A DNA stretch of 64,000 nucleotides from Ferrimonas sp048263965 (lineage in GTDB: Bacteria; Pseudomonadota; Gammaproteobacteria; Enterobacterales; Shewanellaceae), in assembly GCF_048263965.1 (NCBI RefSeq), contig NZ_JBLXDO010000001.1, forward strand, positions 248,001 to 312,000. The letters run 5' to 3'. The translations under genes were made by a program, and so were the position numbers. The notes beneath the pieces are model-generated. The model had not been told where the DNA came from, did no database searches, and saw only the letters and a list, made by a program, of their open reading frames with translations. Of the stretch, positions 49,160 to 58,152 are shown in pieces (position 1 is the stretch's first letter; every line of letters begins with the position of its first letter).

Positions 49160-51994
49160 TTAGGCCAGCTTGGGCAACATCGGCTTGAGGAAGCGGGCGG
49201 TGTGGGACTCTTTGTGAACCGCCACCTCTTCCGGGGTGCCGTACACCAGGATTTCGCCGCCGCCGGAGCCGCCTTCTGGGCCCAGGTCCACAATCCAGTC
49301 GGCAGTCTTGATGACGTCCAGGTTGTGCTCAATCACCACCACGGTGTTGCCGTGGTCGCGCAGGCGGTGCAGTACGTCCAGCAGCAGCTGGATGTCCTGG
49401 AAGTGCAGGCCGGTGGTGGGCTCATCCAGAATATACAGGGTCTTGCCGGTGTCGCGTTTGGACAGTTCCCGGGCCAGTTTCACCCGCTGGGCTTCACCGC
49501 CGGAGAGGGTGGTAGCCGACTGACCCAGGCGGATGTAGGACAGGCCCACGTCCATCAAGGTCTGCAGCTTGCGGGCGATGGCGGGTACCGGGTCGAAGAA
49601 CTCGCGGGCTTCCTCTACGGTCATTTCCAGCACCTGGTTGATGTTCTTGCCCTTGTAGTGCACCTCCAGGGTCTCGCGGTTGTAGCGCTTGCCCTTGCAC
49701 TGGTCGCAGGGCACGTACACGTCCGGTAGGAAGTGCATCTCTACCTTGATCACCCCATCTCCCTGACACGCCTCGCAGCGGCCTCCGCGGACGTTGAAGG
49801 AGAAACGTCCTGGCTTGTAGCCACGGGAGCGGGCCTCGTGGGTGCCGGAGAACAGCTCCCGGATGGGGGTAAAGATGCCGGTGTAGGTGGCTGGGTTGGA
49901 GCGTGGGGTGCGACCGATGGGGCTCTGGTCGATGTCCACCACCTTGTCGCAGTTGTTCAGTCCCTTGATGGCGGTGTAAGGCGCCGGTTCTTCCACGGTG
50001 GCACCGTTGAGTTCCTTGTGGGCAATCTTGTAGAAGGTGTCGTTGATCAGGGTGGACTTGCCTGAGCCGGACACGCCGGTGACGCAGGTCATCAGGCCAC
50101 AGGGGATGGTCAGATCCACGTTCTTCAGGTTGTTGCCTCGGGCGCCGGTCAGCTCGATGACCTTCTTGGCGTCGTAGGGGGTACGCTCCTCGGGCACGGC
50201 AATCTGTTTCTTGCCAGACAGGTACTGGCCGGTGAGTGAGTCCTTACTATTGCAGATCGCCTTGTAGTCGCCCTGGGCCACCACCTGGCCGCCATGCACC
50301 CCGGCACCAGGGCCAATGTCCACGATGTGGTCGGCGGTGCGGATGGCGTCCTCGTCGTGTTCTACCACGATCACCGTGTTGCCCAGATCCCGCAGGTGGG
50401 TGAGGGTGGCCAGCAGTCGTTCGTTGTCCCGCTGGTGCAGACCGATGGAGGGCTCATCCAGCACGTACATTACCCCCACCAGGCCGGCGCCAATCTGGCT
50501 GGCCAGGCGGATACGCTGGGCTTCGCCGCCGGAGAGGGTTTCGGCGGAACGGGACAGGGTCAGGTAGTTCAGGCCCACGTTCACCAGGAAGCCCAAACGG
50601 TCGTTGATCTCCTTGAGCACCTTCTCGGCAATCTGTGCCCGCTGGCCCTGCAGTTCGATGCTGCTGAACCATTCCAGCGCCTGGCCGATGGACCACTCCG
50701 ACAGAATCGGCAGGTTGATCTCCTCGATGAACACATTGCGCGCCTCTTCCCTCAGGCGGGAGCCATCACAGCTGCGGCACTTGGTGGTGCTGATGTACTT
50801 GGTCAGCTCCTCGCGCACTGAGTTGGATTCGGTCTCCTTGTAGCGGCGGTTCATGTTGTTGAGGATCCCCTCGAAGGGGTGATTGCGGGTGACCACATCG
50901 CCGCGGTCGTTGACGTACTTGAAGGCGATGCTGGTGCGGCCGGAGCCATTAAGAATCACGTCCCGCGCTTTCTTGGGCAGATCTTCGAAGGGTTCGTCCA
51001 GGTCGAACTTGTAGTGCTCCGCCAGGGACTTGAGCATCTGGTAGTAATAGAAGTTGCGCTTGTCCCAGCCCCGAATGGCGCCCTCGGCCAGAGAGGCGGT
51101 GGGGTTAGTGACCACTCGCTGCTCGTCGAAGAACTGCTGAACCCCCAGGCCGTCACAGCTGGTGCAGGCCCCGGCGGGGTTGTTGAAGGAGAAGATCCGC
51201 GGTTCCAGCTCGGCCATGGCGTAGCCACAGATGGGGCAGGCGAAGTTGGCGGAGAACACCAGCGGCTCGGCATCGGCGTCGTCCATGGCCGCCACTTTTA
51301 CTACGCCGCCGGACAGCTCCAGGGCGGTTTCGAAAGACTCGGCCAGACGTTGGGCCAGGTCCGGGCGCACCTTGAAGCGGTCGATCACCACTTCGATGTC
51401 GTGTTTGACGTGCAGTTCCAGCGGCGGTGGATCGGACAGGTCGCACACCTCGCCGTCGATGCGGGCACGGATGTAGCCCTGGGCCGCCAGACCCTCCAGC
51501 AGCTTGGTGTGTTCGCCCTTACGTCCCTGCACCACGGGGGCCAGCAGCATCTGTTTGCTGCCTTCGGGCAGGCTCAGCACCTTATCCACCATCTGGCTGA
51601 CGGTCTGGGCCGCCAGAGGCTGGCCGTGAGTGGGGCAACGGGGCTCGCCCACCCGGGCAAACAGCAGACGCAGGTAGTCATACACCTCGGTGATGGTGCC
51701 CACGGTGGAACGCGGGTTGTGGGAGGTGGATTTCTGCTCGATGGAGATCGCCGGGGACAGGCCCTCGATGTGGTCCACGTCCGGCTTCTCCATCAGCGAC
51801 AGGAACTGACGAGCGTAGGCGGAGAGGGATTCCACGTAGCGCCGCTGACCCTCGGCATACAGGGTGTCGAACGCCAGAGACGACTTACCTGAGCCGGACA
51901 GGCCGGTAATCACAATCAGTTGGTCTCGGGGTAGGGTCAGGGAGATGTTTTTCAGGTTGTGGGTGCGGGCGCCGCGAACGTCAATCTGATCCAT
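49160..51994 (-). CDS. uvrA: Excinuclease ABC subunit A
   Basis: UvrA is the damage-recognition ATPase of nucleotide excision repair. The 944-residue product (E. coli 940) has two ABC modules with Walker A ITGLSGSGKSSLAFDTLY and VTGVSGSGKSTLINDTFY, zinc modules CPICGYAM/CTSCDG and CEACQGDG/CDQCKG, signatures LSGGEAQRIRLASQIG and LSGGEAQRVKLARELS, and both Walker B segments (YVLDEPSIGLHQRD, YILDEPTTGLHFQD). No LexA box is evident in the 216-base region upstream. Confidence 0.98.
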   Translation of the reverse strand: MDQIDVRGARTHNLKNISLTLPRDQLIVITGLSGSGKSSLAFDTLYAEGQRRYVESLSAYARQFLSLMEKPDVDHIEGLSPAISIEQKSTSHNPRSTVGTITEVYDYLRLLFARVGEPRCPTHGQPLAAQTVSQMVDKVLSLPEGSKQMLLAPVVQGRKGEHTKLLEGLAAQGYIRARIDGEVCDLSDPPPLELHVKHDIEVVIDRFKVRPDLAQRLAESFETALELSGGVVKVAAMDDADAEPLVFSANFACPICGYAMAELEPRIFSFNNPAGACTSCDGLGVQQFFDEQRVVTNPTASLAEGAIRGWDKRNFYYYQMLKSLAEHYKFDLDEPFEDLPKKARDVILNGSGRTSIAFKYVNDRGDVVTRNHPFEGILNNMNRRYKETESNSVREELTKYISTTKCRSCDGSRLREEARNVFIEEINLPILSEWSIGQALEWFSSIELQGQRAQIAEKVLKEINDRLGFLVNVGLNYLTLSRSAETLSGGEAQRIRLASQIGAGLVGVMYVLDEPSIGLHQRDNERLLATLTHLRDLGNTVIVVEHDEDAIRTADHIVDIGPGAGVHGGQVVAQGDYKAICNSKDSLTGQYLSGKKQIAVPEERTPYDAKKVIELTGARGNNLKNVDLTIPCGLMTCVTGVSGSGKSTLINDTFYKIAHKELNGATVEEPAPYTAIKGLNNCDKVVDIDQSPIGRTPRSNPATYTGIFTPIRELFSGTHEARSRGYKPGRFSFNVRGGRCEACQGDGVIKVEMHFLPDVYVPCDQCKGKRYNRETLEVHYKGKNINQVLEMTVEEAREFFDPVPAIARKLQTLMDVGLSYIRLGQSATTLSGGEAQRVKLARELSKRDTGKTLYILDEPTTGLHFQDIQLLLDVLHRLRDHGNTVVVIEHNLDVIKTADWIVDLGPEGGSGGGEILVYGTPEEVAVHKESHTARFLKPMLPKLA

Positions 51995-52210
51995 GATGCT
52001 GCCGGTTGGAAAAAGAATTTGAGCAGTATCGCATATTCTCTATTCGCAGGGCACTTCAAGGAAATCGATGGTCTTAATCTGCATTGTAAAGGCGTGTTTT
52101 CGGAAGAGTGGGACAATCAGTGCCGAATCGACCCTGTGAAGGTGACGAAGCTCTGGTAAACTGTCGCCCCTCTGGCGCCGATAAAAACAACGATTTTGAG
52201 GAAGTAGATT

Positions 52211-53569
52211 GTGAGTAATGGGTTAAACCCAACAGAACGCAGAGCGGCCTTTACCCTGGCCAGTGTGTATGGGCTGCGGATGTTTGGTCTGTTCCTGATC
52301 ATGCCGGTGCTGGCGATCTACGGCCAGCACTTGGAAGGCTTCTCCCCCATGTGGGTGGGTCTGGCCATCGGTGGCTATGGCCTGACTCAGGCGCTGCTGC
52401 AGATCCCGGCGGGGATGCTGTCCGACAAGATTGGCCGCAAGCCGGTGATCACCATAGGTTTGATCCTGTTTATCCTCGGCAGTCTGGTGGCCGGTATGGC
52501 GGAGTCGATTCAGATGGTGACCGTTGGCCGTGCCTTGCAAGGTATGGGGGCGGTGGCCTCGGCGGTACTGGCTCTGGCCTCGGATCTGACTCGTGAAGAG
52601 CAGCGCCCCAAGGTAATGGCGGTGATTGGCTCCTTTATCGGTCTGGCCTTTGCCATCAGCCTGGTGGCTGGACCGGCGCTGGCTGATACCATGGGGCTCT
52701 CCGGTCTGTTCTACCTGACCGCAGTACTGGCCTCTGCCGCCCTGCTGGTGGTTCACGGCCTGGTACCCAATGCGGTGCGTCAGGCCCCCACCGGCGATGT
52801 GGTGGCGGTGCCCAAGCGCTTCCTGAAGATGCTCAAACATGGCCAGCTGGTACGTCTGGACATCAGCATCTTTGCCCTGCACTTCATCATGTGCGCCCTG
52901 TTCGTGGCTCTGCCCATCGCCGTGGTCGACAGCGGCCTGGAAGCCACCTCTCACTGGCAGCTGTATCTGCCCGCTCTGCTGTTCTCCTTCGTGCTGATGG
53001 CACCGATGATCATCTACTCGGTGCGCAAGCAGGACAGCCGCCGCCCCTTCCTGATGGCGATGCTGCTGCTGGCTGCGTCCATGCTGATCATGGCCTCTGC
53101 CCACCACAACCTGTGGGTGCTGGGTGTGGCCACCCTGGTGTTCTTTACCGGCTTCAACTACCTCGAAGCGTCCCTGCCCACGTTGATCTCCCGCCTGAGT
53201 CCCGCCGGAGACAAGGGCTCCGCCATGGGGATCTACTCCACCAGCCAGTTTATGGGTGCCTTCTTCGGGGGTTCCATCGGCGGTGGCATGTACACCATCT
53301 TCGGTGCCGAGGGAGTGTTCCTGGTGTGTGCAGGCTTGACCCTTATTTGGTTTATCCCCATGCTGGGACTGAAAAATCCCAAGTCCGTCAAGAGCATTAC
53401 CATGGATGCTCATATCAATGACGACGCCCACGCTCAGGCGCTGGCCGGCAGGTTGCTGACTCTGGCCGGTGTTGCCGAGGTGACCCTGATCCTGGATCAG
53501 CAGGCCGCCTATCTGAAAGTGGAGTCTGAGTTCGATATCGAGCAGGCCAGGCAGGTGCTGGCGGGCTGA
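52211..53569 (+). CDS. yajR: YajR-like MFS transporter with C-terminal ferredoxin-like domain
   Basis: A 452-residue protein with twelve predicted membrane helices. The MFS loop motif is GMLSDKIGRKPVI; motif-B-like RALQGMGAVASAVLAL follows. After the last helix a small soluble domain (about 395-452: ITMDAHINDDAHAQALAGRL, AYLKVESEFDIEQARQVL) matches the extra domain of E. coli YajR in place and size. Substrate is unknown. The GTG start at 52211 is preceded by GAGGAAG. Confidence 0.87.
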   Translation: MSNGLNPTERRAAFTLASVYGLRMFGLFLIMPVLAIYGQHLEGFSPMWVGLAIGGYGLTQALLQIPAGMLSDKIGRKPVITIGLILFILGSLVAGMAESIQMVTVGRALQGMGAVASAVLALASDLTREEQRPKVMAVIGSFIGLAFAISLVAGPALADTMGLSGLFYLTAVLASAALLVVHGLVPNAVRQAPTGDVVAVPKRFLKMLKHGQLVRLDISIFALHFIMCALFVALPIAVVDSGLEATSHWQLYLPALLFSFVLMAPMIIYSVRKQDSRRPFLMAMLLLAASMLIMASAHHNLWVLGVATLVFFTGFNYLEASLPTLISRLSPAGDKGSAMGIYSTSQFMGAFFGGSIGGGMYTIFGAEGVFLVCAGLTLIWFIPMLGLKNPKSVKSITMDAHINDDAHAQALAGRLLTLAGVAEVTLILDQQAAYLKVESEFDIEQARQVLAG

Positions 53570-53592
53570 ATCAGGTCAACTCGGAGGACAAT

Positions 53593-54294
53593 ATGGTCAG
53601 AGGTTTGCTCCTGGCGCTGCTGTGCTGGGCGAGTGCAGTATCGGCGGCTCAAAAGGTGGATCACCTGAGCGTCAACCAGGTGGTGTCACGATCCAATGAG
53701 CCCCTCAATCTGACCATGAACGTCGTCGGCGATCCCTTCGTGGTGCAGCAGTTGCGTTTCTACCTGCTGCAGAATGGCAATCGCTACCCACTGGCGCGGC
53801 AGATGGACGGTGATTTCCTTATTCATCTTCGCTCACAAGTGCCTGCCCGTGGCTCCCGCATTCAGGTGGTGGTCACCAGCCTGTTTCAGGATGAACCGGA
53901 CAAGCTGATCTACTTCAATATCGACCTGGAGCCCGCCTCCGGCGGCTTGCCCACGGTGACACGCAAGGTGGCCCAGGATGCCTCTGTGGCCAAGGCTACC
54001 GAGGTGGCACCCAAGCCGCCAAAACCCCGCAAGCAGGAGCTTAAGCTGTGCCCCATGGAGGGTCGCACCTTCTGGAGTATGGCCAGGGATACGGCGCCGG
54101 CTCTGGGAGTGGGTCACTATGGCGCGATGCTGGCGTTTTTCCAGACCAATCCCGAGTGTTTCCCCGGCGGAAATCCCAATCAATTGATCTGCAAAGAGCT
54201 CAGGTGTCCAGACCCCGATTCTCTGCGGGAGTGGCAGGATGAAGCCGCAGCCAAGGCTCGCTTCAAGGAGCTGATGAAAGCCTCTGGCAAGTGA
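53593..54294 (+). CDS. Secreted protein with FimV-type LysM-like domain
   Basis: A 233-residue product with a signal ending AVSAA. The N-terminal half is a beta-rich domain (DHLSVNQVVSRSNEPLNLTM), then a Lys/Pro-rich linker. The C-terminal part, FWSMARDTAPALGVGHYGAM and LAFFQTNPECFPGGNPNQL, follows the pattern of the FimV N-terminal LysM-like peptidoglycan-binding domain. Three or more cysteines are in this part. It is far shorter than FimV and has no C-terminal TPR domain. It lies between yajR (23 bases) and ssb; a cell-wall role is inferred. Confidence 0.75.
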   Translation: MVRGLLLALLCWASAVSAAQKVDHLSVNQVVSRSNEPLNLTMNVVGDPFVVQQLRFYLLQNGNRYPLARQMDGDFLIHLRSQVPARGSRIQVVVTSLFQDEPDKLIYFNIDLEPASGGLPTVTRKVAQDASVAKATEVAPKPPKPRKQELKLCPMEGRTFWSMARDTAPALGVGHYGAMLAFFQTNPECFPGGNPNQLICKELRCPDPDSLREWQDEAAAKARFKELMKASGK

Positions 54295-54358
54295 TGATCC
54301 CGGCCCTGTGCTGTGGTACCCTTTGCCGATTACAACAAGTTCAACATTGGAGACAACG

Positions 54359-55012
54359 ATGGCCAGCCGTGGCGTCAATAAAGTGATTCTCGTTGGTAAC
54401 CTGGGACAGGATCCCGAGGTTCGTTATATGCCAAACGGTAATGCCGTGGCGAACATCACCGTAGCAACCAGTGAAACCTGGAAAGACCAGCAGGGTCAGC
54501 AGCAGGAGCGTACTGAGTGGCACCGTGTTGTTATGTTCCGTCGTCTGGCCGAGATCGCCGGTGAGTACCTGCGCAAGGGCTCCAAGGTTTATCTGGAAGG
54601 CAAACTGCAGACTCGTAAGTGGCAGGACAACAACGGCCAGGACCGTTACACCACCGAAGTGGTTGCGGAAGAGATGCAGATGCTGGATTCCCGTGGTGGC
54701 CAGCAAGGCGGCGGTTTCCAGGGTGGCCAGCAAAGCGGTGGTTTCCAGGGCGGCCAGCAAAGCGGTGGTTTCCAGGGTGGCCAGCAAAGCGGTGGTTTCC
54801 AAGGTGGCCAGCAAAGTGGCGGCTTCCAGGGTGGCCAGCAGCAGGGTGGTGGCTACGGCCAGCAGCAGTCTGCTTCTCGTCAGGCAGCGCCTCAGCAGAA
54901 GCCTGCCGCTGCAGCGCCTCAGCAAAAGCCTGCCGCGCCTCAGCAGCAGAACCAGCAGCAGAGCTACACTCCGGATCTGGACGACGGTTGGGACGACGAT
55001 ATCCCGTTCTAA
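54359..55012 (+). CDS. ssb: Single-stranded DNA-binding protein
   Basis: The 217-residue product has the OB-fold (SRGVNKVILVGNLGQDPEVRY, TEWHRVVMFRRLAEIAGEYL, GSKVYLEGKLQTRKWQD) and the acidic C-terminal tip DDDIPF that recruits repair proteins. The linker between them is unusual: five copies of a nine-residue Gly/Gln repeat, then a Gln/Ala/Pro-rich stretch. ATG at 54359 follows GGAGACAACG. The linker is longer than in E. coli SSB (178 residues total). Confidence 0.97.
   Translation: MASRGVNKVILVGNLGQDPEVRYMPNGNAVANITVATSETWKDQQGQQQERTEWHRVVMFRRLAEIAGEYLRKGSKVYLEGKLQTRKWQDNNGQDRYTTEVVAEEMQMLDSRGGQQGGGFQGGQQSGGFQGGQQSGGFQGGQQSGGFQGGQQSGGFQGGQQQGGGYGQQQSASRQAAPQQKPAAAAPQQKPAAPQQQNQQQSYTPDLDDGWDDDIPF
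54695..54829 (+). repeat. Five tandem 27-base units in the ssb linker
   Basis: Units start at 54695, 54722, 54749, 54776 and 54803, each encoding GGQQSGGFQ or a one-residue variant. The DNA repeats are nearly exact, so copy number may vary by slippage without breaking the frame. Confidence 0.92.
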
Positions 55013-55040
55013 AACCGGCCCGGTTTCCCAGCGAATATCA

Positions 55041-55067
55041 AAAAGCCCCGTCACTGACGGGGCTTTT
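55041..55067 (+). terminator. Terminator after ssb
   Basis: AAAAGCCCCGTC - ACT - GACGGGGCTTTT; convergent with the next gene and likely usable from both sides. Confidence 0.88.
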
Positions 55068-55079
55068 TCGTTGCGGCAT

Positions 55080-55394
55080 TTAATCCCAGAGCTTGCTGAT
55101 GCCCCAGGCGGCTGCGGCAATCAGTGCCACCGGAGCCGCGGCGGTTACTACGGCTCCGGTGGCCATGCCCCCTCCCAGCAAGCCTCCTGCGGTGGCCATG
55201 CCGGAGGAGATGGCGGCAGCACCTGAGGTGCCGGCAGCGCCCAGAGTTGAGGCTACCGCGGCGCCGGTGGTTCCGGCGGTGGCCGACATGATGGTGGCGG
55301 CGGAGCCCCCGGCGACGGCGGAAGCGGTAGAGGCTGCGGTGCCCGCGGTGGCGGTGACGCCCGCGGCGCCAATAACGGATGATGGTTTCGACAT
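55080..55394 (-). CDS. Small Ala/Gly/Thr-rich hydrophobic protein
   Basis: A 104-residue product, MSKPSSVIGAAGVTATAG onward, made largely of Ala, Gly, Thr and Ser with repeating small-residue segments and a hydrophobic C-terminal part (VVTAAAPVALIAAAAWGISKLWD). No family is recognised. Low complexity means that resemblance to bacteriocin-like or membrane proteins is not informative. GAGGAAC precedes the ATG. It follows the HicA-like gene by 28 bases and is probably cotranscribed with it. Confidence 0.6.
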   Translation of the reverse strand: MSKPSSVIGAAGVTATAGTAASTASAVAGGSAATIMSATAGTTGAAVASTLGAAGTSGAAAISSGMATAGGLLGGGMATGAVVTAAAPVALIAAAAWGISKLWD

Positions 55395-55422
55395 AAGAGT
55401 TCCTCTTTGAGTCTCGGTGGCA

Positions 55423-55626
55423 TTAACAGGACATGGCTTCCATACGGCGCAACTGGCTCCGTAGGTTGAGATAGGCGCGGCGATCACTGGGGGTTGCCGG
55501 AATGACGGCGACTTTGCCCCAGGGGGTGATCAGCTTGCCGTGCTTGCGCCCCTTTCTGAAGGTCCAGCCCTTGGCGATGAACTGTTTCACCAGGGCGGCG
55601 ATGCTGGGTTCTCTGCTGTATTTCAT
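55423..55626 (-). CDS. HicA-like small basic protein
   Basis: A 67-residue product. The segment GWTFRKGRKHGKLITPWGK followed by VAVIPATPSDRRAYLNLRSQLRR follows the HicA pattern: an N-terminal helix, a strand pair, a central His in the GKHGKL position and a basic C-terminal helix. HicA proteins are RNA-cleaving toxins, but no HicB antitoxin gene is adjacent. It could instead be one of the phage-type HicA-like RNA-binding proteins without toxin activity. GGAG sits six bases before the ATG. Confidence 0.6.
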   Translation of the reverse strand: MKYSREPSIAALVKQFIAKGWTFRKGRKHGKLITPWGKVAVIPATPSDRRAYLNLRSQLRRMEAMSC

Positions 55627-55728
55627 CTGGTGCTCCAAGGGCTGACTAAACCGATGAAATAAGAATAAAATTGCCGCAGTAATCCAGAAAGGTACAATTG
55701 GGGTGTACCAAAATAGGAAGTTGTTGCT

Positions 55729-57048
55729 ATGCCGAGAGTCGACCGCAGGGCCATGGGGGTCCATCATGCCTTGGATCTGATGGTGTCAGCTCAGATCCGC
55801 CTGTCACCGGAGCGGGATCCGGATCGCTATGCCTGGCTTCTAAAACTCACAGATCGACTGGAGCAGAAGCTGCAAGCGCAGCCGGGCAATCATCGGCCCT
55901 ATCTGGCCCACTATGTACTGTGTTTGTTCCAAACCGAGGCCTGCGAGCTGCATGGGAAAGCGGAGGATTGGCGGTGCTTTATGACCGCAAACGCCGCGGG
56001 CAGCACCGGGATTGATGCGCAGAAGATCAACGCTTACCAGGAGTACAATGCCGATTTCCGCCGCGCCTTGGTGCGCAGCCTGCTGCAAGCGCTCACCGAG
56101 AGAATCGGGCTGGATTTTTCCCTGGTTGAAACCCTGTGCGGCGAGTTGTTGGACGACCCTGAACTCAAGCCTGCAGAGGTGCCACCAAAGTACCTGTTGG
56201 ACTTGGTGATGAACGCTTACCTGGTCTCAGACCCATTTGCGCCCCTGAAGCTGCTCAGCTTTGGTGTTAGTGAGGGCTTTCTTCGCACCGAGGCCGTTCA
56301 ATGTCGCGATGACGTGCCGGACCATTTTGCCCAGCCGATAATCCGGTTGGCCTTATGGCGGGAGTTCCTGACTGTGGCCCATAAGGTGTGGGAGACCGAG
56401 TTTCGTCGTGGCATCAGGGAGGAGACTATCGATCTTGATTCTGAGTTGTTGATTGATGGTGAGCCCGTACCGCTCAGGCACGCCAGTCGCAAGCTGACCG
56501 TCGACATGGCATTGATGGAAACATCCGCAGGTCAGCGGCTGATACGCTCCCTGTTTAACGGACCGGAAAGCTCTGCCATGGCTGTGGCTCCAATGAGTAG
56601 TATGGAACCCTCACGCCAGTCGTTGGCTAAGCTACTGGAGTACGTTGCCTCAGATCGAACCCGGCAGTTGTTTGTAGACGACCAGGGGCGGGAATATCGC
56701 TTCGGCAAGATGCTTTCCATGACCTGTGCCCTGCAGTTTCATCTGTTTCTCTTCGGCCAACAGGACAGATTGAATCTGCCGATCTTCTCCGGAGGGGATG
56801 ACCAGAAGGCGAGCATGGCCACCGAGTTGTCCAACAGGCTGAGACAGAAGTTTGGCATCAGCGTCAGTGCCAAGACGCTTTATCAGACCCACAAGGGCGA
56901 TCGCGAGGGTCTGTATCCGACGCTGTGGCGTCAGTGGCAGATCTTTGCACTGGTGCACTCACTGAATGTGGCCAATTGGTATGAGCACCAGTGTTATTGC
57001 AGTTGCATTCAGGAGAGGGTGGCGCAACTGTCCCATCGTCGCGCCTGA
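55729..57048 (+). CDS. Hypothetical protein of 439 residues
   Basis: A soluble, mostly helical protein with no signal or membrane segment. Recognisable only by its own features: an N-terminal helical region (HHALDLMVSAQIRLSPERD), a central acidic segment (ETIDLDSELLIDGEPVPLRH) and a C-terminal region with three cysteines (HQCYCSCIQERVAQL). I cannot assign a family. AGGAAG precedes the ATG. It is divergent from the HicA-like gene with a 102-base gap. Composition is close to the core genome. Confidence 0.7.
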   Translation: MPRVDRRAMGVHHALDLMVSAQIRLSPERDPDRYAWLLKLTDRLEQKLQAQPGNHRPYLAHYVLCLFQTEACELHGKAEDWRCFMTANAAGSTGIDAQKINAYQEYNADFRRALVRSLLQALTERIGLDFSLVETLCGELLDDPELKPAEVPPKYLLDLVMNAYLVSDPFAPLKLLSFGVSEGFLRTEAVQCRDDVPDHFAQPIIRLALWREFLTVAHKVWETEFRRGIREETIDLDSELLIDGEPVPLRHASRKLTVDMALMETSAGQRLIRSLFNGPESSAMAVAPMSSMEPSRQSLAKLLEYVASDRTRQLFVDDQGREYRFGKMLSMTCALQFHLFLFGQQDRLNLPIFSGGDDQKASMATELSNRLRQKFGISVSAKTLYQTHKGDREGLYPTLWRQWQIFALVHSLNVANWYEHQCYCSCIQERVAQLSHRRA

Positions 57049-57145
57049 GTCAGCTGCCGGAATGGGAAGCCTCTGTTCAGGTTGTTGTCTTTTCTGGGAA
57101 TCTGCGGAGTGGATCTCAAAATCAACAGTTAACATGGCGTATCGT

Positions 57146-57164
57146 AATGATAACCATTGTTATT
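57146..57164. promoter_or_regulatory. Fur-box-like site overlapping a promoter
   Basis: AATGATAACCATTGTTATT matches the Fur consensus core (TGATAATnATTATCA) at 11 of 14 palindrome positions. TATAAC at 57178 can act as -10 with a weak -35 inside the Fur site. Iron-repressed transcription starting near 57190 is predicted. Confidence 0.65.
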
Positions 57165-57219
57165 CGCATTGTCCGAATATAACCTTTGCTGGTCGCTTTT
57201 CTATCTCAGGTTAGGTGAC

Positions 57220-57306
57220 ATGGAACACTCCCTGCTGAGTCCTGGTGCCCTATTGGTCGGGCGCCTGCTCCCCCTTAACGCGGACTGCCTGCCGCCGATG
57301 GGGTGA
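57220..57306 (+). CDS. Possible 28-residue small protein within the Fur-controlled transcript
   Basis: ATG at 57220 follows AGGTTAGGTGAC and runs 28 codons to TGA (MEHSLLSPGALLVG onward). It may be a real small protein or a chance frame inside the RNA. No homologue is recognised. Confidence 0.25.
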   Translation: MEHSLLSPGALLVGRLLPLNADCLPPMG

Positions 57307-57371
57307 CTGCTGAGCGGGAATTGCATATATCCCTTTCACATTTGCCTGTTTGTTGAAAGAGACGCGCAGCT

Positions 57372-57395
57372 GGGGAGTGTTCCCCTCTCTTTTTC
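57372..57395 (+). terminator. Terminator of the Fur-controlled transcript
   Basis: GGGGA - GTGT - TCCCC followed by TCTCTTTTTC. It separates the small transcript from the Ohr gene. Confidence 0.65.
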
Positions 57396-57499
57396 AGTTA
57401 GATTCTCCCTGTACACCTTTTGGTGACCATTCGAGCCTACCCTTAGAGGCGGCGGCCCGCTCAACTGGGCCGCACTTTCTCTGAACAGGAGGGGATCCT

Positions 57500-57919
57500 A
57501 TGGATGTACTTTACAAGGCAAGCGTAACGACGACCGGTGGCCGGGACGGCCATGCACGCTCCAGTGACGGGCTGCTGGAGCTGGCTCTGGCGACGCCCAA
57601 AGAGCTTGGAGGTGGCGGAGGTGATGCCACCAACCCCGAACAGCTGTTTGCAGCAGGCTACTCAGCTTGTTTTATCGGGGCGCTTAAGTTTGTCGGCGGT
57701 CAGGAGGGGATGGAGATCCCGGCAGACACCAGCATACGCGCCGAGGTGGGAATAGGGCAGATCCCCGGAGGCTTCGGTCTGGATATCGACCTGCATATTC
57801 ACCTTCCCGGCTTGGATCAGGGAGCGGCAGATTCTCTTACCGAAAAGGCCCATCAGGTGTGCCCTTACTCCAATGCGACCCGGGGTAACGTGGAGGTCAG
57901 ATTGCACGTTTCCGTCTAA
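57500..57919 (+). CDS. ohr: Ohr/OsmC-family organic hydroperoxide resistance protein
   Basis: A 139-residue thiol peroxidase that reduces organic and fatty-acid hydroperoxides. Both catalytic cysteines are in family context: AAGYSACFIGALKFV and AHQVCPYSNATRGN. The N-terminus (VLYKASVTTTGGRDGHARSSDG) is typical of the Ohr branch rather than OsmC. AGGAGG lies upstream of the ATG. No OhrR-type regulator is adjacent. Confidence 0.93.
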   Translation: MDVLYKASVTTTGGRDGHARSSDGLLELALATPKELGGGGGDATNPEQLFAAGYSACFIGALKFVGGQEGMEIPADTSIRAEVGIGQIPGGFGLDIDLHIHLPGLDQGAADSLTEKAHQVCPYSNATRGNVEVRLHVSV

Positions 57920-58152
57920 TCGCGGGCTCAAAAGATTAAAGGGGCCGTTTCACAGGGACGATCTTCTTGTTTAACGGCTCTAATTTCTGGCTTCAAGAGC
58001 GACACTTTTCCTTACATATGAGTAGGGATTCTCGCCACATTGCGGTAACTTAGGCAAAAACGAGCGGAGCTCTGCCTTTCCCGCTCTGAGCCAAAGACAG
58101 TAATAAAGTGATTAAGCCCGACAACATAAGATCGGGCCTGACAGGGGCGTCA

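Larger units (their letters stand above)
57190..57395 (+). ncRNA. Candidate iron-regulated small RNA (RyhB-like position and size)
   Basis: Between the Fur-box promoter and a rho-independent hairpin lies a transcript of about 205 bases with no substantial gene. RyhB RNAs of Vibrio and Shewanella type are of this order of length and also Fur-controlled. A CACATTTGCC segment near 57338 weakly recalls the CACATTGCTTCC core of E. coli RyhB. A 28-codon frame (57220-57306) is contained in it. Start and end are estimates. Confidence 0.4.

Noticed and set aside
51995..52210. Search for a LexA box upstream of uvrA
   Set aside because: No CTGT-N8-ACAG palindrome is present in the region.
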